Assembly: GCF_006715025.1 (NCBI RefSeq)
Contig: NZ_VFMK01000001.1
Coordinates: 558,001 to 622,000 of the forward strand
Direction of reading: 5' to 3'
Length of the DNA stretch: 64,000 nt
Source of the DNA: Serratia fonticola
Lineage (GTDB): Bacteria > Pseudomonadota > Gammaproteobacteria > Enterobacterales > Enterobacteriaceae
Below are positions 42,232 through 53,300 of the stretch, in pieces. How positions within the stretch are numbered: the stretch's first letter is position 1; the number at the start of each line of letters is the position of its first letter. The notes beneath the pieces are model-generated. The model saw nothing but the letters and a program-made list of their open reading frames with translations, searched no databases and was not told the origin of the DNA. Made by a program: the position numbers and the translations under genes.

Positions 42232-43525
42232 GGCTTGCCTCCAGGGCGCGGGGTTGCTGTGCTGCGGGGGAGCAGCCGAAGCGATAGGCGCGCAGAACGT
42301 CCTGAATTTTGTCGATAATCAGCGCATGGGGGGCGTTCACCAGCTGGTGTTCCATGATGCGCTGATATTGCAGCGGCAGGTATTGGCTGAGTAGGCCGCC
42401 GGGGATCTCTTGCTGAGCGAGGTTATCCATCAGCGTGGCCATACTGTGTGCGATACGGGGATGAGGCCAGTAGTAACGAATGCGATCCGACAGGCTGAAA
42501 TGCAGATCGATCAGCGAACGGCTGAAAGTAGGATGGTAATACTTTTTCCAGTAATCCGGTTCGTCGAGCATCACCGCATCTATCACCGCCAGGATCTGGC
42601 TGCGTTTTTCCGGGGCAACTAATGCCTGCTCGATATTGGCCAGTGCAAATACCGCTTCGCGCAGGGCGAATGTCAGGGCCGGGCCGACTTTAAGAATGGC
42701 GAAGTGATCGCGTACCAGACATTGATAGGCTTCCCGAGTTTGGTAATCGGTAGAATGCGCCTCATAAACCAGCGGCGTGGAGCGAATAAACTGAGAAAGC
42801 TCGTGTGCCAGCTCCGGTTGGTAAGCGATAACCTGTGAGTGATCGAACTCCACGCCGGGCTGAACCACCACGGCGACGATCCTGGTGATGGCGGCTGCCA
42901 ACCCGGCTTGGCGGAATGCCTGATAGTGGGTTTCCAACGTGGCTGCCGCATCCACTGCGCGGGTAATATGCACGCTGCCAATGGCGGAGGATTCGCCTCC
43001 GGGGACGGGCACTTCGGTGCCGATAACATAGGTGAGCTGTTGCTTTTGCTCCGGGGTTGCAACCTGTTCGGCGATCTTGCACAGGCGTGCGGCGCGTTCC
43101 GCCACCGTATGTGGATCCAGCGGGATCGGATCGTCAGCGCAGGACATTGAGGCATCCAGATGGATCTTACTGAAGCCGGCTTTAACGTAATCGGCGATCA
43201 GGACTTCCGCTTTTTCCATCGCACTGGCGGCGGGTTCATGCTGCCAGCAGTTAGGGCCGAGATGATCCCCGCCTAACAGCAACCGCGAGAGCGGGAAGCC
43301 GACGGTTGTTGCGATATCGCTGACGAACTGGCGGAAATCTGCCGGTTTCATGCCGGTATAACCGCCAAACTGATTAACCTGATTGGAAGTGGCTTCGATC
43401 AGTACCTGGCGATCGCTGTTCAAATCCAGTCGTAGTGCGGCTTCAATAACTAACGGGTGTGCCGAACAGACAGAGCAAATACCGATGGGCTCCCCTGCTT
43501 TGTGTCTCGCAATAATATTTTTCAT
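42224..43525 (-). CDS. gatZ: D-tagatose-1,6-bisphosphate aldolase subunit GatZ
   Basis: A 433-aa protein (E. coli 420) of the GatZ/KbaZ family. It is not catalytic alone but is needed for full activity and stability of the GatY aldolase. Conserved stretches are GICSVCSAHPLVIEAALRLD, NQVNQFGGYTGMKPADF and LLLGGDHLGPNCWQ. It starts 311 bases after gatY, an unusually large gap within a gat operon, and overlaps gatA by 8 bases. Confidence 0.92.
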   Translation of the reverse strand: MKNIIARHKAGEPIGICSVCSAHPLVIEAALRLDLNSDRQVLIEATSNQVNQFGGYTGMKPADFRQFVSDIATTVGFPLSRLLLGGDHLGPNCWQHEPAASAMEKAEVLIADYVKAGFSKIHLDASMSCADDPIPLDPHTVAERAARLCKIAEQVATPEQKQQLTYVIGTEVPVPGGESSAIGSVHITRAVDAAATLETHYQAFRQAGLAAAITRIVAVVVQPGVEFDHSQVIAYQPELAHELSQFIRSTPLVYEAHSTDYQTREAYQCLVRDHFAILKVGPALTFALREAVFALANIEQALVAPEKRSQILAVIDAVMLDEPDYWKKYYHPTFSRSLIDLHFSLSDRIRYYWPHPRIAHSMATLMDNLAQQEIPGGLLSQYLPLQYQRIMEHQLVNAPHALIIDKIQDVLRAYRFGCSPAAQQPRALEASHA

Positions 43526-43836
43526 TCTACCCTCCGTTTTCTTACGAATATAATCGTAATGTTTCGAAAGGTTAGCAATGCTCTTTTGTATTATTCGTGA
43601 TCACGATCGAAAACTTTGCTGCTATTTTCTCCTCTCTCTGCTTTCATTGTGATGCATCATAATTCAGAGTGTTTGATTTTTTATGATTAAAAACAATAGA
43701 TTATATTTTTATGAAAAAGTGTAGGCAAGGGATACGCAACAAAATGAAAGCGGATAGCAGACTGAGACATTAAGGCCTGCAACATCCCTCACCCTGTAGA
43801 GAGGGGCGGATGAGGGATGTTGCAGGCCTTGAACGC
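43526..43836 (-). promoter_or_regulatory. gatY-gatZ intergenic region with long hairpin
   Basis: 311 bases. A perfect 20-bp inverted repeat, AAGGCCTGCAACATCCCTCA at 43772-43791 with its complement at 43811-43830, encloses a loop with CCCT/AGGG. It begins 6 bases past gatY and lacks a T run, so it is more likely an mRNA stabiliser than a terminator. Closer to gatZ, TTTCGAAAG (43561-43569) resembles half of the operator before gatY. A second promoter for gatZ is possible but not demonstrated. Confidence 0.55.
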
Positions 43837-44691
43837 TTAGAGCTTACCTTCGCAACCACAGACCTGAATGACTTTTTTAACCACCTGTTTCATTGCCTGT
43901 TTGGCTGGCTGCATGTAATGGCGTGGATCATTGGCCTGTGGATGTTGCGCCAGATGTTGTTTCAGCGCATCTGAAAAGGCGATCTTCAATTCTGTCGCAA
44001 CGTTAACCTTGCATACTCCCAAGCGGATAGCGTGCTGAATATCGTGGTCGGGCAATCCAGATGCGCCATGCAGCACCAGGGGGATGCTGACTCTGTCGCG
44101 GATCTGCTCAAGGCGGGTGAAATCCAGCTCCGGTGTGCCCTGATAGAGTCCATGTGCCGTACCAATCGCCACCGCCAGTGAATCAATACCGGTACAATCA
44201 ACAAACTCCTCGGCCTGTTCCGGTGAGGTATAGCGTGCATCTTTAGCGTCAACACTGATGCCGTCTTCTACGCCGCCAAGCCGCCCCAACTCGGCTTCAA
44301 CACTGACATCATAGCGGTGGCAATACTCTGTCACCTGGCGCACCAGCGTAATATTTTCGTCAAAAGGCAGATGCGAACCGTCGATCATGACCGAACGGAT
44401 CCCCGCATTTACTTTATTTTCAATATCCTGCAAGGTTTCGTGGTGGTCCAGATGCACGGCCAGTGGCATCTGGTATTCGGTTGCCAACTGTTTGACAATC
44501 GCTACGACATTGGCTGTGCCTGCATAGAGGTAGGTGCCTGGCGTACCGGCAAGGATCACCGGTGAGCGCATTTCTGCGGCGGTTTCTGCGACCACCTGCA
44601 TGGTTTCCAGATTATGAATGTTAAAGGCCGGTACGGCATAGCCTTGCTGTTGCGCCTTGCGCAGCATATTTTTGGTCGAAATGATGTACAC
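43837..44691 (-). CDS. gatY: D-tagatose-1,6-bisphosphate aldolase, catalytic subunit
   Basis: A class II, zinc-dependent aldolase of 284 aa, the E. coli length. It splits tagatose 1,6-bisphosphate into glyceraldehyde 3-phosphate and dihydroxyacetone phosphate. The zinc histidines lie in AVHLDHHETL, AIGTAHGLYQG and LVLHGASGLP, and the catalytic Asp precedes the first pair. The start MYIISTKNMLRKAQQQGYAV and the end CGCEGKL match GatY closely. It is the first gene of the operon; a candidate GatR operator lies 33 bases upstream. Confidence 0.95.
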   Translation of the reverse strand: MYIISTKNMLRKAQQQGYAVPAFNIHNLETMQVVAETAAEMRSPVILAGTPGTYLYAGTANVVAIVKQLATEYQMPLAVHLDHHETLQDIENKVNAGIRSVMIDGSHLPFDENITLVRQVTEYCHRYDVSVEAELGRLGGVEDGISVDAKDARYTSPEQAEEFVDCTGIDSLAVAIGTAHGLYQGTPELDFTRLEQIRDRVSIPLVLHGASGLPDHDIQHAIRLGVCKVNVATELKIAFSDALKQHLAQHPQANDPRHYMQPAKQAMKQVVKKVIQVCGCEGKL

Positions 44692-44723
44692 CGCATACCT
44701 CCTGTTTTCTTTGTTTACGTAAT

Positions 44724-44751
44724 CTTTCGATTCATATCATGTTATCGAAAG
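44724..44751 (-). promoter_or_regulatory. Candidate GatR operator before gatY
   Basis: CTTTCGAT (44724-44731) and ATCGAAAG (44744-44751) form a perfect inverted repeat with 12 bases between, about 33 bases upstream of the gatY start. The half-site ATCGAAA recurs before gatR (CTATCGAAATG near 38797). DeoR-family repressors use repeated sites of this kind; the assignment is by position. Confidence 0.55.
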
Positions 44752-44955
44752 AAAAAGTAAGCAAGCGGATCTTTTACGGCTGTGATCCGGATCGGGAAAA
44801 GAAGGGCGTGATCCAATGGGGAAACAGAGAGCGGTCAACGCGGTGGGAATGGCATCTGGAGTAAAATACGGGCGTAAAATTGTGGTTTATCGTATCCCCT
44901 CTCCCTGTGGAAGAGGGGCATTCATTAACGGGCTGAGATTAATGACTCTTAGAAC

Positions 44956-45798
44956 TTATTCTGGTACTACCCAGTTCACCAGATGATGGCCGATGCCGCT
45001 TGGCACCAGCACTTTATGCAGCCATGGCAGCACATTGTTCATTTGCTGTTCCAGCTTCCAGGGTGGGTTAATCACGATCATGCCAGAAGCGGTCATTCCA
45101 CGCTGATCGCTATCGGGTTTCACTGCCAGTTCGATCTGCAGGATACGGCGGATACCCGTTGCTTCCAGTTCTTTGAGCATACGCTTAATCTGTTGGCGCA
45201 GTACCACCGGATACCACAAAGCATAGGTGCCGGTGGCAAAACGTTTATAACCTTCCTGAATACCGCTTACCACATCCTGATAATCGGTTTTCATCTCATA
45301 CGGCGGGTCCATCAGGATCAGGCCACGGCGCGATGGCGGCGGTAACTGGGATTTAAGCTGCTGATAGCCGTCGGCACGCTGTACTTTGGCGCGCTCGTCC
45401 TTCTGGAATTCACTGCGCAGGAGTGGGTAATCGCTTGGATGCAGTTCGGTCAGATGAATTTTATCCTGCGGGCGCAGTAACTGGCGGGCTATCAGTGGGG
45501 AGCCCGGGTAATAACGTAGAGTGCCCGAACGGTTGAAATTGTGCACCACGCTCATGTATGCCGCCATTTCTTCGGGCAGATCGTCACGTTGCCACAGCAG
45601 ACCGATCCCCTCGAGGTATTCCCCGGTACGTTCGGCGTGCTCCCCGCTCAACTGATAGCGCCCAGCACCGGAATGGGTATCCAGGTACAGGAACGGCTTT
45701 TCTTTTTCTTTCAGTGATTCAATGATCAGGCTCTGAACGGTGTGCTTTAACACGTCGGCGTGGTTGCCAGCGTGAAAACTGTGGCGGTAACTTAACAT
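44956..45798 (-). CDS. rlmJ: 23S rRNA (adenine(2030)-N6)-methyltransferase
   Basis: A 280-aa SAM-dependent methyltransferase, the E. coli length, that methylates A2030 of 23S rRNA. The N-terminus MLSYRHSFHAGNHADVLKHT is diagnostic, and the catalytic DPPYE motif is near residue 164 (LILMDPPYEMKTDYQ). In E. coli rlmJ is next to gor and close to prlC-rsmJ; here those links are broken by the gat operon on one side and the 46-56 kb cluster on the other. A short palindrome CCCCTCT/AGAGGGG follows at 44896-44918. Confidence 0.96.
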   Translation of the reverse strand: MLSYRHSFHAGNHADVLKHTVQSLIIESLKEKEKPFLYLDTHSGAGRYQLSGEHAERTGEYLEGIGLLWQRDDLPEEMAAYMSVVHNFNRSGTLRYYPGSPLIARQLLRPQDKIHLTELHPSDYPLLRSEFQKDERAKVQRADGYQQLKSQLPPPSRRGLILMDPPYEMKTDYQDVVSGIQEGYKRFATGTYALWYPVVLRQQIKRMLKELEATGIRRILQIELAVKPDSDQRGMTASGMIVINPPWKLEQQMNNVLPWLHKVLVPSGIGHHLVNWVVPE

Positions 45799-46010
45799 GG
45801 CGTTTTTATCTATCCTGATCTTTATCTATCTATGAAAATCAATGGGTTATTCTGGATCTGCGTCGATGCATCACTGATGCTGCCGCAGTGAGCCGTTGCT
45901 CACTGCGTTACACGCAAAAAATCGTCATCCCACCCTGTATGGCGTCGAGTATAAACCCTCTTAACGATAATAAGTTAACGGCATCTGCAGCCTGAGATGG
46001 CAAGGGCTCC

Positions 46011-47384
46011 CTAATCAAGGCTACGGCTACTTTCCCCACGGTAATGGTAATCAGCCGGTTCTTCCATGACATTAGCGGGTTTGGCGACTTTAAGCGGAGA
46101 AGCGCCTGCCGCCAGTGCGCGTTCAATGGTCAGCGTATCACCGGCTTCTTCCAGTATTTGCTGGAGTTTTTGATGTTCACTACACCAGATTGATTCAATA
46201 TCGGTATCTCGCTGCGTATTTCTCTGTTCGGAAAAGGCCACCGCGCGTGCCTGGAAGCGTTCGCTGCCCTGTGCTCCGGCTAGCTCCAGACCATAGCCCG
46301 GCGTTGCCGGTTTACGTATCACGACTTTTCCCGCATCCAACCAGGTTTCCGCATCGCTTTCATGTACCTCGTAGCCCAACTTTGCCAATCCAGCGAGAAC
46401 GGCCTCACGCCTGGCCAGCGCCGCAATACTCAATTGCAGTTGCTCAGTCGCGGCCTGTGCTGCAGCAATCGCGTCGAGTAACAGGGGTAATTCGCGGGAG
46501 GTTAACACCAGATTAAGTTTTTCAATCAATGCGTTAGCTTCATCAGAATGATAACTGGCCAACCCGGCAAGCAGCAGGTCAAGCTGCTGCCTTTTCTCCA
46601 TCAGCGTTCTGGTCGTGCGTGTTGCCTCAGCCAAATCCAGTGTTAGCGAATCGCTGAGCATATTCCAATGTGTGTTTTGCGGCTGCTGTTCCAGCTCTGC
46701 TGCTCTATCAAGAAAAGAGGTCATATCCCGTTGCGGATCCAATACCGCTAGCTCGGCAATATGCTTATCAATACGTTGTAAGCGCCGGTCGGCATGATGA
46801 TTATCGAGCGGGGGAAGCACTGAGGACGGGGATACTTCAGATTCCGGGTCTTTCAGCCGCTGTGCTAATGCTTGTTGCGCCTCTGTCAGCCGCTTTGGCT
46901 GCTGGCCTATTGCCAGCATAGCCTGGTTTAAGAGTTGCCCCGCGTTGGGATATTCTTTTCCCTCTGCCAACTCAGCCAGCTGTTGTATCAAGACTTGTTG
47001 CTCTGGCATTTGTTGTGCCAGCAGCTCTCGTAGCATCGTGGCGCTTTGCTGTTGCGCTCGTTGCTGCTGGCGTCGCTCAACATGTTGCTCAATCTGCGCT
47101 TGTTGAACCTGTTCAATATCCTGACGCACAAACTCAATCATATCCGGGATCTGTTCGGTCAACTGAGCGAACTTATCGGCGCTATAGCTACGTATGTTGG
47201 CACCATAGCGTTGCATTTCCAGATAGCGCTGGCGTATCTGCTCAAGCTTTACCGGATCGGCTTCGCTATACTGCCGATTCAGTGCTTCCCATTGCCGCAT
47301 CAGTGCGCTCAGGCAGGCTATCGAACGACGATATTCGGCAATGTCTTCACTTCTGGCCCGAATAATATGAACGGATGAACTCAT
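46011..47384 (-). CDS. Coiled-coil protein, last gene of the helicase/AAA+ cluster
   Basis: A 457-aa soluble protein rich in Gln, Glu, Arg and Leu. Residues about 15-130 and 195-335 are predicted long helices or coiled coils, with a Gln-rich stretch (RRQQQRAQQQSATM). The C-terminal part (about 335-440) looks globular, with LAKLGYEVHESDAETWLDAG and GYGLELAGAQGSERF. No enzymatic motif or signal peptide was seen. The ATG at 47384 overlaps the stop of the helicase gene (ATGA), so the frame's longer extension to 47561 is not used. Tight coupling suggests a scaffold or regulatory partner of the 2103-aa protein. Confidence 0.75.
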   Translation of the reverse strand: MSSSVHIIRARSEDIAEYRRSIACLSALMRQWEALNRQYSEADPVKLEQIRQRYLEMQRYGANIRSYSADKFAQLTEQIPDMIEFVRQDIEQVQQAQIEQHVERRQQQRAQQQSATMLRELLAQQMPEQQVLIQQLAELAEGKEYPNAGQLLNQAMLAIGQQPKRLTEAQQALAQRLKDPESEVSPSSVLPPLDNHHADRRLQRIDKHIAELAVLDPQRDMTSFLDRAAELEQQPQNTHWNMLSDSLTLDLAEATRTTRTLMEKRQQLDLLLAGLASYHSDEANALIEKLNLVLTSRELPLLLDAIAAAQAATEQLQLSIAALARREAVLAGLAKLGYEVHESDAETWLDAGKVVIRKPATPGYGLELAGAQGSERFQARAVAFSEQRNTQRDTDIESIWCSEHQKLQQILEEAGDTLTIERALAAGASPLKVAKPANVMEEPADYHYRGESSRSLD

Positions 47385-50300
47385 GTGTTTTCCTCGCTGA
47401 TGGCATGAGCGGTGATAGCGCCAGGCCCTCGTTCTGTGCCAATGGCCTGTGTTATGGCCTGTTGTAAACGCAGACGTTCTTCTGAACCATGGTGATACCA
47501 CTGTTGAATCGAAATTCGATGCCGGAATGTTGTCACCCGTTTCAATATCGATGGACGCCAAAGTTCACGCGCTCTGGCCCGTTGCAACAATGGGTGGCGT
47601 GGCATATCGCACTCAATACCCAGCAAATAGCGGCCCGTTAGCGGATCTTCAATAATGCAGTCAAAGTAAAAAGCGCCATTCTGCTGGGATTCGGCAATGG
47701 ACCAGCCCTGTGAGCGGATATACGCCATCACGGAGTGCACGAAGCCATCATGTTGTGGTGTCTGTGCTCGGCTGGCTAATTCCGTGCGGTTCATACGCGT
47801 CAACAGTGCCTGGCCATGGGAAAACGCCCCGGATGATAAACGGCGGGCATATTCCAGATATCCTTGCAGGAAGTCGCGGGGAATATCTGGTTGACGGTGG
47901 GTGGCAAGCAGATCGGAAATTTCTTCGATTGGCATAGAGGAAACAATCCTCACCTGATTTCTGGCGCGGGTCACCGCCACGTTCAAACGTCGCTCTCCCC
48001 CTCGCTGGCCCAGGATGCCAAAATTACGCCGGAAAGTACCCTGTTGGTTACGGCCAAAGGTGGTGGAGAAGATAATCACATCCCGTTCATCCCCCTGTAC
48101 GTTTTCCACGTTCTTCACAAAGAAGGACATATCTTCGTCCTCTTCCTGGCGCTGCTGTTCTTGACGGTAAGCCTGTCGGAATGCTTCATTCTGTTCAGCA
48201 CGGGCTTCCAGCACGTTCTGGATCAGCTGGGCCTGTTTCTGGTTAAACGTCACCACGCCGACGGAGGGGCGCTCTGCATAGGGTTTCTGCCACATTTCCG
48301 CCAGCAGGGTGGCAACCTGTTCGGCCTCTTGCTGGTTACTCTGGTTTTGATATAGCCCATTGACCATCATCAGCGAGACCGGCTTGGCCGCATCAATCAC
48401 CTTGCTGGAATGCTGAACCGGAATATTTAACTGATTTTCATAAAACGCATGATTGGAGAAATTAATCAGCTCTCGGTATGCGGAGCGATAGTGTATTGCC
48501 AGCGTTTGGGCTGGTAATACGGTTCGGGCCAGGTGCAGCAGATCGGGGCAATCACTGATTTGTCGATAATTCCAACTTTCGGCCACTTCTTCCTGCTGGG
48601 TACTATCGGTTTCAAACAGGTCTTCACTGTCATCGGGATCGTCTTCGGCCATCGTCTTGCCAGAGAAGAAAGTGGAGGGTGGCATCTGTTTTTCATCCCC
48701 ACTGACGACCATATGTCGGCTGCGAAATAGCGTCGGTAGCGCATATTCCACCGGCATCTGTGACGCCTCATCGTAAATCACCGTATCGAATAACCCCGCT
48801 TTCAGGGGCAAGATCTGGCTGGCGACATCCGGCGTCATTAACCATACCGGCCGCAGTTGCATAAGGCCCAGTGCGCTTCCCTGCTCAATAAACTCCCGTA
48901 ACCGACGCGCTCGTTTACCCGTGAGGCGGGTAATTTCCTCCCACTGGCGCAGTGGGCTGATCGCTGTCGTTTTGATGACCTGTGTCAGCTCCAGTTTGTT
49001 CAACCCCCTCATTTGGCTGTCGAGTTTGGTTAACTCCGCTATCTTGTCGCTGATAGCCGATTGTTCCTGCAGCAATATCGGCGAGCGCCATTCCAACTGT
49101 TGTTTCCAGACTAAACGCATTTCTCGATCCAGGGCCTGTGCGACCAGCAACGCCAGTTGCTTTGGCTCAACCTGAGCCAGCGCGGTTTCCTGTTGGCGCA
49201 ACGTCTTTAGAATTGCCAGGCCGACGGGATCGAGCTGGGCCGCAACAGGACGGAATTGCTGATAGGCCGCCAGCGAGGGCAGCGCGCGCGTAATAGCGTC
49301 AAGAGAGGCGGTCAGCGGGCGATTGTGTTGGATGGCCTGCGTGAAGGCTTCTGCGGTTGATATTTCCAGCCAGTCGCGCAGATTCTCCAGCGCCGTTGCA
49401 CTCGCTTCTCGTGCCTGACAGCGCGCGATCGCGGCAGCGATCTCGGCGCACTCTTCGTCAAAACCGGCTTGCTGGTGTTCAATAATGGTGGGGATCATGC
49501 GATGGCTACCGGCAAAACCAGACAATTGCTGATATCGCTCATAGACACCGCGCAGCGTCTGTAACGTGCTGCCCAACTGGTGAGCTAACGCCAGGTTGTC
49601 CAATAGCCCGACGGGGGACAGACCCAGGCGTTGATGAAAACGGTTCAGTTCCGTTCTGACACTGCGCCATTGTTGCTCTGAACGGGCAGAGATCAGCAGG
49701 CGCGCCACGGTATTATGGTCGTTTTGCAACCCTTGTTGCTGCAGGAACAGGGTCAGCCTTCTGCGGCGCAGGTAATAGCAGGGATTAATATTTTGAAAAA
49801 ACGTACGCTTTTGTGCTTCTTCGGCCGCTGCAATTAATTGCACTAGCCGTGGGCTGTCACACTGGGCTAAGGGTTCAAACATCAGAGGATCGCTGCCAGA
49901 TGAGTCGATCTCCTGTAGCCGGGCAAACAGTTGCTCCATCTGCATCAAGAGTTGCTCACCCTGCACCGTACTGCCGTTATGGGCGTAAAACAGCGGTAAC
50001 CATTGGGCCAGGTTCATCCACTCTGCGGGCGGTAACGAGGCCAATAGCGTTCGGCACGCGGTCAGGCTTTGCTGGTGCTCATCAGGTTCTGTCACGTCAA
50101 AGGCATGGTGCGGATTAGCCAGTACCCGATCTCTTTGTTGTTCAACCTGGCAAAACCGCGTGAAACGGTCAGTAAACTCCTGCAGCGTAGCCTGATGCGA
50201 TAAGAATGGGCGCAGCTGCGCCAGCGGGCTCTGCTCGTAGCCCGCCTCTAGCCAGAGGGTGATAACCGGAATAATCGCTTGCTTGATTTCCTCAAGGTGT

Positions 50301-53300
50301 TCAAGCGAGCAATCGCTGAGTATCGGTTGTAGCGCGGGCAGTTCCAGGCGCTCGACATGGGTTTCGAGCACCATCAGTTCGCTTAACACATCCCGGTAGC
50401 TAATGCCTGTGGTGGCATCTTGCTGGTATAAGGCCTGATAGTAACTGTCCAACTCTTGTTCTAGCTGGTCGAGATGGCGTCCGGTTTTTTCTCGTGACGT
50501 CACCCAGGGGTTTACGTTGCTGGTATCGGCGGGTTTATACAGCGTCTCAAGCTGGGCTCGAACATTGCGGATAAGGGCATCACGATCTTTTTGCGCGTCT
50601 TTGACCATCACAACGCGATCGCTCAGGCCACCAGCCATGATACGTTTAAAGACCACTTCAAGCGCTGCCGGTTTCTGGCAGATGATCAACAGGCTGCGTT
50701 TCTGACCAATGGCATCTGCCACCATATTAACGATGGTCTGGCTTTTTCCAGTGCCAGGCGGGCCTTCAATTAACAATCCCGGTGCATTACGCGCAGCCAA
50801 GACGGCAGACTCCTGTGAGGGATCGCTGGCAGCGGTAAAATAGCACGTCTCAGCCGGGGTTGGCTGGGGGGCTGCGGCACTGTCAGAATTCAAGCCCAAC
50901 GCCGTTTCCAGTGATGTGCCTTCGGGAGAAAGCTGGCACAGCTGGCGTAAATCTTCACTGATAGCCTGGCCAATAAACGAAGCATGGAATAACACGGCGG
51001 AACACACCAACTGGCTGGTGTTTTCTGGCATCTCAATCTGCAGTGGGGGAAGCCGAACCAGGTGATGCTCCCGGGCTGGCACTAGCGCGCTAAAGCTCTC
51101 TATAACCTCTTCGGCACTCAGCGCGGCCTGGCTCAGCAACTGGTCGGTGATCGCCTGCCAGCGTTTTATCGATGGAATACCAACAAAATTCTCTAACGCC
51201 GGATTCAAATGCACGGCACCACGATCGTGATCGAAACGCAGGCTGGCAACGCCACGAATACCGGCTTCCATATTGATGTTTACCGGCCACAGCAATAATG
51301 GCGCGATACGCGGCTTCATCTGTTTGTGTTGCGTATTCACCAATATGAACGGAAATCCGAGGTACATACCGTTAATGCCGGTATCTCGCAGATAGAGTTG
51401 GGTCTGTGCCTGAAGGGTCCGCAACTGCCTGTCAGTCTGTTCATTGGTGAGCAGGGTTTGGCTATCAACGGAGATAGACTGGCGACTGCGCGCTAATAAA
51501 TGGTTAAGCAGCGTTTCAGCACTTTTTTTGGGGCCACCCAGTCCAGACAAATCGACTCGCCCTGCATGGGGAGTGATGCTCATGCGCACTAACGAACCGC
51601 GCATCGTTGATGCAGTAATTTTACGCGTGAAGAAGTCCAACACCTGATGAATATAGCGTTGTTTCTCCGGCACTATCCACTGTTCTGCTGGGATAGCCAG
51701 CATCACCAGCGCCTGCTCCAGCGGCAGGCGACGTGTCAGCATAAAGCGCGCCGCCCAGTTGTCGATATCGGCGATGTTGCAGCGGTTAAAGCCATTAATA
51801 CGTTCAGCTAACCGCTGATAAATCTCGGCACGTGGCAGCGTCAACATCTGTTGTGAATCTGCCCGATCAAAGTGCGTTATATTATATCGGGCAGCCAGTT
51901 GGCTGGCCTGTACCAGCAGGCTTTCTGTTGAGGTGAATTGCCCGATGTCGGCACTCAGCAGCAGGATAAGATCGTCTTCATTCAGATTGCGCCGATCGAT
52001 AAGCGTTTTTAGCCCGTGATGAGTTGTCTCTGGGAATAACTTGCGTTGTTCTTCCCAAATGGCCAACAGCCGTGCCCGTGAAGTGGCCAGTAAGTGGATA
52101 CGTAACAGGTTTTCATCAAAGGCAATCTTCAGGTTTTCTCCCCGTAACCGGACCCGCTCTTGCCGTGCCTTTAGTTGGAACAACCAATGGCCAGGTTCTA
52201 TCTGCCCAAGGAAATCAGGTAATGCGCCAAGTAACAGGTCATGGCCTTCCAGCGGATGGTCCAGCAGCCAGGGAGGCGTCACAATCTCTCCCTGAAGGAT
52301 CAGCGGCATATGGGGGTTGAGCAGCTTTAATACCAGCATCAGACGGTAGTCATCATTGAGGTCGGCCAGTGCGATAGCTTGTTGCAGTTGGCTCAGTAAT
52401 GTGTCGCCCAAGCCTGCCTGCTGCGCCCATGAAACGACGGTGCCTCGTTGCATAAGCGCTAACGCTTCCTGCCAATGCTGCTGTTCTGCTGCAGCCAGAG
52501 CAAAGGCTGCCGGTTGTGTATAACGCCGTTGGTTCAGCGTAATGCCATAATGCTGGTTGTCAGAAGTAGAGTGTGCGTCATCCGCGACAGTTACTGGCCG
52601 CCCATCGAGCCAGGCCTGTACTTCTGGCCACTGCCAGCGCTGGTGGCGGTCGCGCGTTAATAGCCCACGTAACAAGAGCCGTAAATGCGGATCGAGATCC
52701 TCCGGCAGCGTAACGCCATTAGCCAGAATCTGAATTAAAAAGGCATGAGGATGGATATTTTCAAAGCAGCGTCCCCGGGTGATCTGCTCAAGCAGAATGA
52801 TACCCAGACTCCACCAATCGGAGGCGGCGGCCACACCACCGGCTAATGTCTCTGGTGCGCTATAGCAAGTGATCTCTAAGGGGGAGACGATATCCAGATC
52901 GAACTCAGACAAACAGGCAGAACCAAACTCGATGATCACCAAATCCAGTGGGTGGCGGGTACGAATGAGAAGGTTACTGGGGCGAAGGTTTCGGTGGCGT
53001 AAACCATGCTCAGAAAAGCACGACAAGGCACTGCCTAACTCTCTGACGATAGGGGGAATTTCTTCAGGTTGCCAGAAGTCGCCTCTGGCGGCAGCATCGG
53101 CCAATGAGCCACTGACCATTTCCTCTGCGACCTGCCAGGCGCGAGCATTCCAACGGCCTGTCTCAATAATATCCGGAATATGTTCACGAGGCAGGTTGCG
53201 GATCACCTCATAAACCGCCAGATCCGGCTCTGCGCCATAGGCGTATAGCGTCAGTACGCCGTGCTGACCGTTTTCCTGATGCTGTACCTGATAACGTTCC

